Assembly (NCBI GenBank): GCA_934667425.1 | Contig: CAKULV010000001.1 | Coordinates: forward strand, 124,001 to 188,000 | Reading direction: 5' to 3' | DNA length: 64,000 bases | From: an uncultured Kiritimatiellota bacterium | GTDB lineage: Bacteria; Verrucomicrobiota; Kiritimatiellia; RFP12; UBA1067 | Position numbers and translations under genes: made by a program | The notes under the pieces: generated by a model | The model's input: only the letters and a program-made list of their open reading frames with translations | Database searches by the model: none | What the model was told of the DNA's origin: nothing | Shown here: in pieces, positions 24,980 to 33,282 of the stretch | Position numbering within the stretch: the stretch's first letter is position 1 | Layout of the letters: each line of letters opens with the position of its first letter

Positions 24980-25798
24980 ATGAAACGACTTCTGACGATT
25001 CAGGACATCTCGTGCGTCGGCCAGTGCTCGACGACGGTCGCGCTGCCGCTCGTGAGCGCGTGCGGCGTCGAGTGCGCCGTCCTGCCGCCGGCGATTCTTT
25101 CCAACCACACTGCGGCCGGCTTCAAGGGCTGGAGCTTCTGCGACCTCACGGCCGAACTGCCGAAGGTCGAGGCGAAGTGGGTCGAGCAGAGCATCGCGTT
25201 CGATGCGTTCTACACGGGCTACGTCTGCGAAAGTCACATCGATCCGATCCTTTCGATCATGCAGACGTGTGCGCGACCGGGGGCCGTGCGCATCGTCGAT
25301 CCGGCGATGGCCGACAACGGGGCGCTCTATTCGGGCTTCACGGCGGACTTCCCGAAGAAGATGGCGCGGCTCGTCGCAGGGGCCGAATACATACTTCCGA
25401 ACCTGACCGAGGCCGCGTTCCTTGCGGGCCGGGAGCCGAAGCTCGAAGGATATACGAAGGCCGAGCTGGAGGGGCTTATCGCCGATCTGCACGGGCTCGG
25501 CGCAAAGACAGTCGTCCTGACAGGCGTCAGCTTCGAGCCGGGGCTTCTGGGTTCCGCCGTGTCGGATGGGGTGCATGTCGCGTACGACTTCAATCCGCGC
25601 CTGCCCTGCGCGTTTCACGGCACGGGCGATGTGTTCGCATCCGTCTTTGCCGGCGCCGTCCTGCGCGGGAAGACCGCCGCCGAGGCGGCGGCGCTCGCGG
25701 CGGATGTTGTCTGCCGCGCCATCGAGGCGACGGAGCCGGGCCACTGGTACGGAGTCAGCTTCGAGAAGGTGATCCCCTGGCTGTCAGCTCGCTTTTAA
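24980..25798 (+). CDS. Pyridoxal/pyridoxine kinase (PdxK/PdxY type)
   Basis: The 272-residue ribokinase-fold protein opens MKRLLTIQDISCVGQCSTTVALP and contains VDPAMADNGALYSGF, the strand ILPNLTEAAFL and the catalytic loop FHGTGDVFASVFAGA. These are marks of pyridoxal kinases, which phosphorylate the 5'-hydroxymethyl of vitamin B6 vitamers in the salvage pathway. PdxK and PdxY cannot be separated by eye, so no symbol is given. It is monocistronic with its own promoter and probably a leaderless mRNA. Confidence 0.88.
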   Translation: MKRLLTIQDISCVGQCSTTVALPLVSACGVECAVLPPAILSNHTAAGFKGWSFCDLTAELPKVEAKWVEQSIAFDAFYTGYVCESHIDPILSIMQTCARPGAVRIVDPAMADNGALYSGFTADFPKKMARLVAGAEYILPNLTEAAFLAGREPKLEGYTKAELEGLIADLHGLGAKTVVLTGVSFEPGLLGSAVSDGVHVAYDFNPRLPCAFHGTGDVFASVFAGAVLRGKTAAEAAALAADVVCRAIEATEPGHWYGVSFEKVIPWLSARF

Positions 25799-25902
25799 GG
25801 CCGCAAGAAATTGCATTTTACCACAAGTGGGACTGGCGGCTGTGAAAACGAAAGCCCCGCGGCATTTTTGATGCGTGTGCAATTCACGTTCGTTTAAAAT
25901 GG

Positions 25903-25908
25903 TATAAT
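25903..25908 (+). promoter_or_regulatory. Extended -10 promoter for the micro-ORF/deacetylase operon
   Basis: TGG-TATAAT at 25903-25908 begins a leader of about 75 bases ahead of the micro-ORF at 25991. AAGGAAAG near 25978 is its ribosome-binding site. The 25799-25902 interval holds no gene; only weak inverted sequence and a T-run occur near 25850-25870. Confidence 0.6.
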
Positions 25909-25990
25909 GCATGCCGTTTCTTCTCGCCGTGTCCATGGCGCCGATTTGGCGATTCGCATGTGTTACGGCTGGATGAAAGGAAAGATCGAC

Positions 25991-26143
25991 ATGACAAACG
26001 ATGCCTCGCCGGATTATGTCTCAGACTTGGAGATTCGGTCGCGGATTCAGACGATTCGCGGCGTCCGGGTCACGTTGGATCGTGATGCGGCGTTCATTCC
26101 AGGCATCAAGGCGTGGATTGTTGAAAGGGGAAAGAGAAAATGA
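25991..26143 (+). CDS. 50-residue ORF6N-like micro-ORF
   Basis: ATG 25991, after AAGGAAAG, encodes 50 residues: an acidic start, then EIRSRIQTIRGVRVTLDRD, and a basic end. The IRGVRVTLDRD stretch resembles the opening of ORF6N DNA-binding domains of phage-derived proteins (pattern I-x-G-x-R-V-x-L-D-x-D), but the rest of that domain is absent. The stop overlaps the next ATG (ATGA at 26140-26143), so it may act as a coupled leader ORF, or be a decayed prophage remnant. The start could extend upstream to 25907; the internal site is preferred. Confidence 0.5.
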   Translation: MTNDASPDYVSDLEIRSRIQTIRGVRVTLDRDAAFIPGIKAWIVERGKRK

Positions 26144-27243
26144 ACAGGAGAGACTTTATCAGGGGCGTTTCGGCCAGCGCGGCATCGATGGCGCTTGCGC
26201 AAGGCGCGCATGGCTGCAGGAGTTCGGCCGTGCCGGCGTTCGCCGAGGGGGCGGAGGATATGGGGCCGATCCTCACCGATTCTGAAATATGCCGCAGCCC
26301 CGCGCTCGCGGGCAAGCGAAAGTGCTCTTACTTTTGCGACGATGCCATCTGGGCATTGCGCGATGTGACTCGCCATGCCCAAAGGTCGCTGTTTGACCAC
26401 CCGTTCTTTTCAGTGCTGAGGGAGTGCCATGAGAAGTATGGCCTTACGGCGCAGATCAACCTCTTTTACCGTACGGATTTCTTCTATGGCATGGACGAGT
26501 TTACGCTTGCCGACGTTACGGATGCCTACAGGGAGGAGTTCAGGGCGAATGCCGATTGGCTTAAGTTCGGCTTCCATTCCCTGCAGGAATTCCCTGACTA
26601 TCCATGGATCAACGCAAACTACGGCGACGTGAAGAAGCTCTTTGAAATGATCCGTTCCGAAGTAGTGCGTTTCGCGGGAGAGGAGTCGTTCGCGTACGCA
26701 TGCGTGCCGCACTGGTGTCCCATGAGCAAGGATGGAGTCCGTGCGCTAAAGGATTGCGGGATTCGCGTCATGGAGTGTTCCGTCGGACCGCGCTACCGCT
26801 ACGATGGCAGGGCCGAACGGTTGCCGTATGGCCACGCATTCCGCCTTATGCAGAACAGGAAAAGAGAAGTCGGCTTCTACTGGCGGGAATCGCGCAACAC
26901 TGCCATTAGCGCGTCGATCTGCTCGTACAACCACATGTCGGAGGCGCAGGCGGCGCAGACTGCGCTGTCGTTTGGCTACGTTCACGACCGTGTCACCGGC
27001 ATGAACTTCAAGCACATGTTCTGCGACGCGCCGTGCCTGAACCTCTGCACGCTTGAGACGCTTAGGGCGGATATCGGAAAGATTCTCGGCAAGGAGTATC
27101 TCATCTTCTCAAACCACGAGCAGTATTTCTTCAGCGACTACCTTGCCTATCAGCCGGATTACTCCGACAAGATACGTCTTATGTGCCGGATGATGCGCGA
27201 GAATGGCTATACCTTCATCCAGATGGAAGATGTGGTTGCCTGA
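26140..27243 (+). CDS. Tat-exported polysaccharide-deacetylase-like protein
   Basis: This 367-residue protein begins MNRRDFIRGVSASAASMALA, a twin-arginine signal with the RRDFI motif. A cysteine near residue 26 (HGCRS) could alternatively be lipidated. The body reads like a divergent carbohydrate-esterase-4 fold: an early aspartate pair in CSYFCDDAIWALRD, QINLFYRTDFF, KFGFHSLQEFPDYPW and a late IFSNHEQYF strand. CE4 enzymes are metal-dependent N- or O-deacetylases acting on glycans. The catalytic set is not complete enough to be sure, so activity is inferred. It shares features with the deacetylase half of the next gene. Confidence 0.55.
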   Translation: MNRRDFIRGVSASAASMALAQGAHGCRSSAVPAFAEGAEDMGPILTDSEICRSPALAGKRKCSYFCDDAIWALRDVTRHAQRSLFDHPFFSVLRECHEKYGLTAQINLFYRTDFFYGMDEFTLADVTDAYREEFRANADWLKFGFHSLQEFPDYPWINANYGDVKKLFEMIRSEVVRFAGEESFAYACVPHWCPMSKDGVRALKDCGIRVMECSVGPRYRYDGRAERLPYGHAFRLMQNRKREVGFYWRESRNTAISASICSYNHMSEAQAAQTALSFGYVHDRVTGMNFKHMFCDAPCLNLCTLETLRADIGKILGKEYLIFSNHEQYFFSDYLAYQPDYSDKIRLMCRMMRENGYTFIQMEDVVA

Positions 27244-27290
27244 AGAGCGTCGGGCCGATTCAGGAGGGGCGGCCGGTTGACGGCGTTCTT

Positions 27291-27344
27291 GTGGAGGAGG
27301 TGTCAGAATGAACGAATGTGGAGGAGGTGTCAGAATGAACGAAG
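27291..27344 (+). repeat. 27-bp tandem duplication of a ribosome-binding site and start codon
   Basis: Two consecutive 27-base units (27291-27317 and 27318-27344) each hold GGAGGAGG and, 7 bases later, an ATG (27308 and 27335). Only the last base differs. The two starts are in frame, so the next gene has two equal initiation sites 9 codons apart. Confidence 0.85.
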
Positions 27345-30253
27345 AAAAAGAAAGAGTTGGGATGCGGCTGTCCACGATGACATCTGAAAGAGGGGCTGGC
27401 GTCGCAAGGCCCTGCCCTGCCCTCGTTGCGGCGGCGCTTGTCCTGCTGCCGGGCCTGTCCCGGGCCTGCACCGGCCTGTATGCCGGCAAGAAGGCTACGG
27501 CGGACGGAGTGACGATCATCGCCCGGACGGTCGATGCGCCGCCATGGACGGCAGGCCACCGGATAGATGTGCAGCCGCGCGTCGAGAACGCCCCCGGGCG
27601 TCAGTATCGGGCCCTTGTCTCCGGCGTCACATGGGATCTTCCTGCGACGACATGGCACTGCGTATCGACCCCGAGGATGACGGTTCACGGGAGAGGCCGC
27701 ATGGACAGCGCGTGCGTAAACGAGAAGGGGGTCGCAATCACCGGCACTACGACGGCGCACGTAAACGCGAAGGTGTTGGAGGTCGACCCTTACGTCGGGA
27801 CGGGCTTCGCGGAGGAGTCGATGCCGGGGCTGCTCGGACTGTGCGCGGGAACGGCGCGCGAGGCGGTCGAGCTTCTGGGGCGCGCGATCGCGGAGAAGGG
27901 GCACCAGGGGACGGAGATATACATGTTCGCCGACAAGGACGAGGCCTGGTACGTCGAGGTCTATACCGGACACCAGTGGGCGGCGGTCCGCATGCCGGAG
28001 GACGCGGTGTCCGTCTACGGCAACATGCTGATGCTGCGCGGGTATGATCCCGACGCGCCGGACGCGCTCCATTCGCCCGATCTTGTCTCGGTCGCCGAGA
28101 AGGCCGGAACGCTTGTCCGGCTGCCGGACGGGAGAATCGACCTCTTCAGGTCGTATTCCGCGCCGGTCGGACATTACAGCAACTACCGTACGTGGTTCGG
28201 GCATAGGATGCTCGCGCCGGATACGGCGGGGGAGTTCGTGGCCTCCGAGCCGGGGCCGCTCTTCTATCGGCCCGCCAGGCCCGTAACGCGGCGCGACCTT
28301 TTCGAGGTGATGCGCACGCGCTACGAGGGGGTGAACTGCCCGGAGGAGAACGGCGACCTCAAGATCCGCACGATAGGGACGACCAAGCAGTCGACCTGCC
28401 ATCTGCTGGAGGTGCGCGGCGACCTGCCCGAGTCCATGTGCGCAACCGCATGGGTGACGTTCGGGAATGCCGAACACATCCCGTTCCTGCCTGTCAACGC
28501 GGCGATAAGCCGGGTTGAAGTCCCCTATGCCGTCAATGTGCGGACCGGGAATTGGGAGTCGCTGGATCCCGGGACGGCTTCCGCGCATTTCAGGCGGCTC
28601 GCTGCGCTCGCGGAGATCGATCGCGTCAACTACGGCACGGGCGTCCGCCAACATTGGAGGAAGCTCGAGGACAGGCTGCTTGCCGAGTATCCGGAGGTTC
28701 TGGCCAGGGCCGCCGCAGACTACGGGACGGATCCGAAGGCCGCCGCCGCGACCCTTTCAGGCTACGGCTGCCGCGTCCAGCGCGAGGCGCTGTCCGACGC
28801 GAAGCGTCTGCTGGACCAGCTGCTCTGGTACGTGACGGCCAACAACCAGATCGAGGGCGACGGGTCGGGCGCGAAGTCAAGGCCCGCGAAGCCATTCGCC
28901 TGCTGGGCCCCGCCGGCGAGAAGGACGAAGGTGCTCTTCTTCTTCGACACGGAGGACTTCACGTGCGACCTTTCCAATGACGCGATCCGCGACATCGCCA
29001 ACATCCTGCGCGAGGAGGGCGTGCGTGGGCAGTTCGCCATGATCGGCTATCTCGGGAAGTACCTTGAGGACATGAAGCGGCAGGACGTGATAGACGCCTT
29101 GCGCCACCACCTGATCGGCAGCCAGACTCTCTATCACTCGAAGCATCCCAACATCGTCGAGTACGGCGACGTCGCCGACTACTCCGCAGCCTACAGGCGT
29201 ACGATGGAAGAGGAGAGTCTCGGATTCGACCTGCTCGCGCATGCGTTCCCCGGCCAGCGCGTGACGTGGTGCAGCGTATTCCCCGGGAACGCCAACAGCT
29301 ATGTCGGCCTGTACGTGCACTCGAAGCTTGGCAGCCAGTTCTTCGGCGGCGGGAACAAGTCGTTCACGCCAGGCGAGCGCGAGGCCGCATGGTTCGTCAA
29401 CCAGTTCCACCTGCCATATTACCGCCAGCTGCACCTCGAGTCGTTCATTCCGCCGGCGAAGCCCATAGACATACCCGCGCGCCTGGAGGAGCTGTCCGCA
29501 CACGAGTACGTGACGCTCTACATGCATCCGCACATGGCGGTGTCGAAGCGGCACTTTGACGGCCCGAACTTCAATCCGCGCGATCCGGTCGCGTGGGGCA
29601 ACTGGCGGCCGACGCCCAAGCGCGACCGCGCCGACGTCGCCGTCTACTATGAGCGTCTGCGCACGCTTGTCCGCGCCCTGAAGGCCGACCCGCGCTTCGA
29701 TGTTACGGACTGCGAGAGGCTGGCGGCGTCGTTCGCCCCGCGCAAGTCGATCGGCCGCAAGGAGATCCCCGCGATCCGTGCGTCGCTCTTGCAGCGGCTG
29801 GGGCCCATCGGCAGCTCGTGGTGCGTGGCCGACGCCTTCCAGGCGGCGGTCGAGTTGCTGCGAGGCAGGGAATCGCACAAGCCTGGCTACGTCTACGGAT
29901 TCCTGGAGCCGCCGAAGGGTGTCGCCCGGCCGACTCGCGTGGCCGCCGCCGATCTGCGCAAGGCGGCAGAGGGGATCGACCTCGGGACGTTCATCCCGCC
30001 GTCAATCACCGTTGGAGGCCGGGAGATCGGCCCGGCGGACTTTCTCTATGCCGCCTTGGAGGCGCTGGAGACGGGTGCGAACGAGGTTGTGGCGATTCCG
30101 CGCGACCAGCTCGGCCCGATCGCCTCGCTCATGCCGTCGCTCTCAACTTATTCGATGAAGGGCGGCTGGCCGCTTTACGAGGACACGTTCGAAGATAAAT
30201 ACTTGACGCCGCGCCTGCGTCTCCAGCTCTGGACGCTTCGGTACGAGAAATGA
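27308..30253 (+). CDS. C69-family dipeptidase fused to polysaccharide-deacetylase-like domain
   Basis: The protein is 981 residues from ATG 27308, or 972 from the duplicated start at 27335. A hydrophobic leader (about 35-52) ends LSRACTGLYAGKKATADG, where Cys54 is the expected N-terminal nucleophile of peptidase C69 (PepD-type Ntn hydrolases). Further C69 marks are IIARTVDAPPW, NEKGVAITGTTT, GTEIYMFADKDEAWYVEVYTGHQW and YSNYRTWFGHRM. The C69 part runs to about residue 530. From about 555 a second domain begins TKVLFFFDTEDF, then RGQFAMIGYLG, YHSKHPNIVEYGD and LYMHPHMA, in CE4-deacetylase style. An exported peptidase-deacetylase would suit peptidoglycan or mucin glycopeptide breakdown; this is inference. 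Confidence 0.8.
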   Translation: MNECGGGVRMNEEKERVGMRLSTMTSERGAGVARPCPALVAAALVLLPGLSRACTGLYAGKKATADGVTIIARTVDAPPWTAGHRIDVQPRVENAPGRQYRALVSGVTWDLPATTWHCVSTPRMTVHGRGRMDSACVNEKGVAITGTTTAHVNAKVLEVDPYVGTGFAEESMPGLLGLCAGTAREAVELLGRAIAEKGHQGTEIYMFADKDEAWYVEVYTGHQWAAVRMPEDAVSVYGNMLMLRGYDPDAPDALHSPDLVSVAEKAGTLVRLPDGRIDLFRSYSAPVGHYSNYRTWFGHRMLAPDTAGEFVASEPGPLFYRPARPVTRRDLFEVMRTRYEGVNCPEENGDLKIRTIGTTKQSTCHLLEVRGDLPESMCATAWVTFGNAEHIPFLPVNAAISRVEVPYAVNVRTGNWESLDPGTASAHFRRLAALAEIDRVNYGTGVRQHWRKLEDRLLAEYPEVLARAAADYGTDPKAAAATLSGYGCRVQREALSDAKRLLDQLLWYVTANNQIEGDGSGAKSRPAKPFACWAPPARRTKVLFFFDTEDFTCDLSNDAIRDIANILREEGVRGQFAMIGYLGKYLEDMKRQDVIDALRHHLIGSQTLYHSKHPNIVEYGDVADYSAAYRRTMEEESLGFDLLAHAFPGQRVTWCSVFPGNANSYVGLYVHSKLGSQFFGGGNKSFTPGEREAAWFVNQFHLPYYRQLHLESFIPPAKPIDIPARLEELSAHEYVTLYMHPHMAVSKRHFDGPNFNPRDPVAWGNWRPTPKRDRADVAVYYERLRTLVRALKADPRFDVTDCERLAASFAPRKSIGRKEIPAIRASLLQRLGPIGSSWCVADAFQAAVELLRGRESHKPGYVYGFLEPPKGVARPTRVAAADLRKAAEGIDLGTFIPPSITVGGREIGPADFLYAALEALETGANEVVAIPRDQLGPIASLMPSLSTYSMKGGWPLYEDTFEDKYLTPRLRLQLWTLRYEK

Positions 30254-30307
30254 AACGGTTGCCTTGGCGCGCCATCGGCATGCCGATGGTGCGTCTTTGG
30301 CAAGGAG

Positions 30308-30393
30308 TGGTGGTGGGGCAAGGATTCGAACCTTGGAAGGCGTAAGCCAGCAGATTTACAGTCTGCCCTCGTTGACCGCTTGAGTATCCCACC
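30308..30393 (-). tRNA. tRNA-Tyr(GTA)
   Basis: On the minus strand the gene runs from GGTGGGATACTC to an encoded CCA at 30308-30310. The anticodon arm reads GCAGA-CTGTAAA-TCTGC with anticodon GTA. A long variable arm and T-arm GTTCGAATC are present, as expected for a class II tRNA. Confidence 0.95.
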
Positions 30394-30441
30394 GATCAGC
30401 ACGTCTTTCGCCATTCCATGTCATCGACAGAAAACCACGAA

Positions 30442-30526
30442 TGGTGCTCGGGGCGGGACTCGAACCCGCAAGGATCTCTCCACATGCACCTCAAGCATGC
30501 GTGTCTGCCAATTTCACCACCCGAGC
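30442..30526 (-). tRNA. tRNA-Leu(GAG)
   Basis: On the minus strand: acceptor GCTCGGG/CCCGAGC, anticodon stem CATGC/GCATG with loop TTGAGGT (anticodon GAG), a long variable arm, T-arm GTTCGAGTC and encoded CCA. It precedes tRNA-Tyr by 48 bases on the same strand and likely shares its transcript. Confidence 0.95.
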
Positions 30527-30546
30527 AAGGCGGAAAAACGGGGCGT

Positions 30547-30552
30547 AATATA
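30547..30552 (-). promoter_or_regulatory. Extended -10 promoter of the tRNA-Leu/tRNA-Tyr unit
   Basis: On the minus strand TGA-TATATT lies 20 bases before the tRNA-Leu 5' end. It is divergent from the ABC-ATPase promoter at 30589. Confidence 0.55.
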
Positions 30553-30588
30553 TCATATTGGCAGATGGCGCGCAAGGGGATTTTTTGG

Positions 30589-30594
30589 TAAAAT
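30589..30594 (+). promoter_or_regulatory. Extended -10 promoter of the ABC/Gld-like operon
   Basis: TGG-TAAAAT, preceded by a T-run, ends 7 bases before the ATG at 30602. The gap is CCCACCC and there is no Shine-Dalgarno, so this operon also appears to start leaderless. Confidence 0.6.
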
Positions 30595-30601
30595 CCCACC
30601 C

Positions 30602-31234
30602 ATGTTTGAAGTGAGAAATGTCTGCTTCTCCCGCGGTGGCCGGGATATACTGTCCGGAGTGTCGTTTTCGGTCGATGCCGGGGACGTTCTGGCCATCACC
30701 GGCGTCAACGGTGCCGGCAAGTCCACGTTGCTGAAGATACTGGCCGGGATATGGCTTCCCACTTCCGGCGCGGTGCTGGCGGACGGGGCGGATGTTTTCG
30801 CCGAACCGATACGCCACAGGCGCCGTCTCGGCTGGCTTGGCGAATCGCTGTCGGCGGAGACGGATATTTCAGTCAGATCCTATCTCAAGTACCGGGCGAG
30901 GCTGAAGGGGGAGCAGTCCCGCAAGATACGCCATCGCGTTCGCGAGGCCATGTCGATATGCGGGCTCGAGCAATTTTCGGACTTCGCGGTCGGGAGCCTT
31001 TCCCGTGGGCAGCGCAAGCGCGTGGCGCTCGCCGAGGCGGTTCTCCTGCGGCCCCGGCTCCTGCTGCTCGACGATGTGTTTGCGGATCTTGACGTGGATG
31101 CGCGCGAATCCGTGGTGTCCCTGCTCGATTCGTTCAGGGCATTCGCGTCCGTGATCCTTGCGGGACACGAGGCGGACTGGTTTGGCAGGGCCGGCGCCAC
31201 CGTGCTTGAATTGAAGTCCGGGAGGATCGCATGA
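30602..31234 (+). CDS. ABC transporter ATP-binding protein (GldA-like)
   Basis: This 210-residue ATPase has the P-loop TGVNGAGKST, a Q-loop-equivalent region with LGWLGES, the signature LSRGQRKRVALAEA and Walker B LLLLDDVF. The final D-loop/H-loop appear as LDVDARE and LAGHEAD. It is short, as usual for ABC-2 exporters. The stop overlaps the permease ATG by 4 bases (ATGA). With the following two genes it forms a Gld-like ABC system, comparable to GldA with GldF/GldG. Such systems support gliding in Bacteroidetes, but are also widespread in non-gliding bacteria with unknown roles. Confidence 0.9.
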   Translation: MFEVRNVCFSRGGRDILSGVSFSVDAGDVLAITGVNGAGKSTLLKILAGIWLPTSGAVLADGADVFAEPIRHRRRLGWLGESLSAETDISVRSYLKYRARLKGEQSRKIRHRVREAMSICGLEQFSDFAVGSLSRGQRKRVALAEAVLLRPRLLLLDDVFADLDVDARESVVSLLDSFRAFASVILAGHEADWFGRAGATVLELKSGRIA

Positions 31235-33282
31235 AGACGATGCTGGTAATCGCCCGCCGTACGTTTGGCCGCCTGTCGGGGCAGTCCACATCCGTATTTG
31301 CCGCCGTTGCATTCCTTGTCGCATCGGGGGCGCTCTTCGCGAGGGCCCTCTTTTCCGCAGAGGGTACCGCCGTTTCCGTAGCATCGGTCTGGGCGGTTTC
31401 GGCATCCTACGCTTTGCCTCTGCTCGCGGCCCTGCTCACGATGCGCCTGTGGAACGGCGATGGGGAGCAGGGCCGCGATGAGATGGACCTCGTGGCCCCG
31501 GTGCCCGAGCGCAAGTTTGCCGCGGGTCGCTTCCTGGGGGCGTACGCGGCGGTTGCCCTCACGGTTGCCGTTTCGCTTTGCGTACCCGTGCTTGTGCTGC
31601 CGCGATGCGCCCCGGCTCTCGCCTCCGGGCTGTCTGTCGCCCGGTTTCTTCCGGCCTTCGCCGCGCTTTGCGCGTATGCGCTTCCGCTTACGGCCATAGG
31701 CTCCCTTGCCGCCGTCGCGTTTCGCCGTCCGGCGCCGTCCGCCGTCGCGTCGTTCGCGCTCACCTGCGCCTTGCCTCAGGCCCTGTACCGCGCACTTGTG
31801 GAATGGAGTCCGCTGGTGCGGGCGAGGTTCGCCGAGATGCCGCTGGATTCCCTTGTCGCCGGCGCCGCCGACGGGAGCGTTTCCATTGGAGGGGTGGCCG
31901 TGGCGGCGGCCGTCACCGTGTTCGCCGTCTTTGCTGCGTCCAAGGCGTTCGCCATGCGCAGGTTCGTTGGTGGCGGCAAGGCCGTGCTGAAGGCTTCCAC
32001 CCTGCTGTCGGTCGCGAGTGCGCTTTTGGCCACGGCGCTGTTTGCGGCCCTTGCGTATCGCCTTGACGTCAGGATCGGATGGCCTGGCGGATCTCGCGAG
32101 GCCGGTTTCTCGGCGCGTACTCGTGAGATACTCTCCAGCGTGACTCGCGAGGTGCGCATAACGGCGTGTCTGCGCAGAAGCTCCCCGGGGTTCGTCCCCG
32201 TGTCGCGTCTGCTCCGCTCCGTCGTGGCGGAGTCCCGCACCGTCGCGGGGGCAGACGTGACCTGCGACCTGGTAGACCCGCGGTGGGATGCCTCTGCGGC
32301 GAGGCTTGCCCAGATGGGGCTCGTGGAGGGAACGGTGATGTTCTCATCCGGGCGTCGCCGCGTGGTCGTGTCCGCGAAGGATATCGACGAGGCCGCGTGC
32401 GCCTCTGCGATCCAGAGGCTGTCCATGCCGATGAGGAGCGACAGGGTGCTGTTTACCGCAGGGCACGGGGAGCCTGGCGTGGATGATTTCGGGCCGGAAG
32501 GCGCAAGCGATGCGGCCAGGGCTCTGAGGCAGGACGGGTACCGGGTCGAAGCCCTTTTCTCCGCAACATCCTCGATACCGTCAGACTGCTCGGTGCTCGT
32601 AGTGTCCGGCGCCCGCGTTCCGTTCTCGTCCTCCGAGCTGAGGGACATCGAGATGTTCCTTGCGCAGGGCGGGCATCTGCTTGCGACCGTCTCCGGCGAC
32701 GGCTCTGCCGGATTGGGGCCGATTCTTGAGGCGCACGGCGTCGCCGTGAACCGCGTTGAGTCGAGGGTGCGCACAACCGACGGGTCGAACGTCGTCGTCT
32801 CGGAGTTTGCAGACCATGCGGTGTCGAGCCAGCTGGAGGGGACGGCGGTCGTGCTTGGGCCGGGGGCGGTGTGGTTCGGCGTCGGGGCATCCGCTCCCGG
32901 GCGCGGCAGCGGCTTCTCGTTCACTCCGCTCTGCATGGCGGATGGCCTCGCCTTCGCCGTCGCGGCGGAGAAGGGTGCGTACCTGAAGAGCGACCTTGCG
33001 ATACGTCCTGCGAGGATCGTCCTGATAGGCGACAACTCCTTTCTCAGGAACGCCTCGCTCGCCTCGCGCGCGAACGCAAACCGCGACCTGCTGCTGAATT
33101 CGGTGGCGTGGCTTGACGGGATAGACGCTTCGGGTTCTGCGGACATAGCCGGGGATGTGGTGGCGGCGCACATGGATCGCGGCGAGAGGATCAGGTTTGC
33201 CGCCGTCTCGTCGCTCTGCGTCCCCGCAGCGGCGGCGCTTTTCGGCATGATGTGCATCGCCTGGAAAAGGAGGCATCCTTGA
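31231..33282 (+). CDS. ABC-2 permease fused to GldG-like auxiliary domain
   Basis: The 683-residue protein has an N-terminal ABC-2-type permease with about six to seven helices (1-285), including the cytoplasmic DEMDLVAPVPERKFAAGRFLG segment typical of GldF-like permeases. A periplasmic GldG/ABC_transp_aux-like domain follows (about 290-655), with VLFTAGHGEPGVDDFG and VLVVSGARVPFSSSELRDIEMFLAQGG, and a last C-terminal helix. In Bacteroidetes GldF and GldG are separate proteins; here they are one chain. It overlaps its neighbours at both ends. Function: ATP-driven export or envelope remodelling, substrate unknown. Confidence 0.82.
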   Translation: MKTMLVIARRTFGRLSGQSTSVFAAVAFLVASGALFARALFSAEGTAVSVASVWAVSASYALPLLAALLTMRLWNGDGEQGRDEMDLVAPVPERKFAAGRFLGAYAAVALTVAVSLCVPVLVLPRCAPALASGLSVARFLPAFAALCAYALPLTAIGSLAAVAFRRPAPSAVASFALTCALPQALYRALVEWSPLVRARFAEMPLDSLVAGAADGSVSIGGVAVAAAVTVFAVFAASKAFAMRRFVGGGKAVLKASTLLSVASALLATALFAALAYRLDVRIGWPGGSREAGFSARTREILSSVTREVRITACLRRSSPGFVPVSRLLRSVVAESRTVAGADVTCDLVDPRWDASAARLAQMGLVEGTVMFSSGRRRVVVSAKDIDEAACASAIQRLSMPMRSDRVLFTAGHGEPGVDDFGPEGASDAARALRQDGYRVEALFSATSSIPSDCSVLVVSGARVPFSSSELRDIEMFLAQGGHLLATVSGDGSAGLGPILEAHGVAVNRVESRVRTTDGSNVVVSEFADHAVSSQLEGTAVVLGPGAVWFGVGASAPGRGSGFSFTPLCMADGLAFAVAAEKGAYLKSDLAIRPARIVLIGDNSFLRNASLASRANANRDLLLNSVAWLDGIDASGSADIAGDVVAAHMDRGERIRFAAVSSLCVPAAAALFGMMCIAWKRRHP

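Noticed and set aside
25830..25872. Possible intrinsic terminator after the pyridoxal kinase gene
   Set aside because: The stem is short and interrupted (GCGGCT against AGCCCCGC) and its T-run is separated from it; too weak to call.
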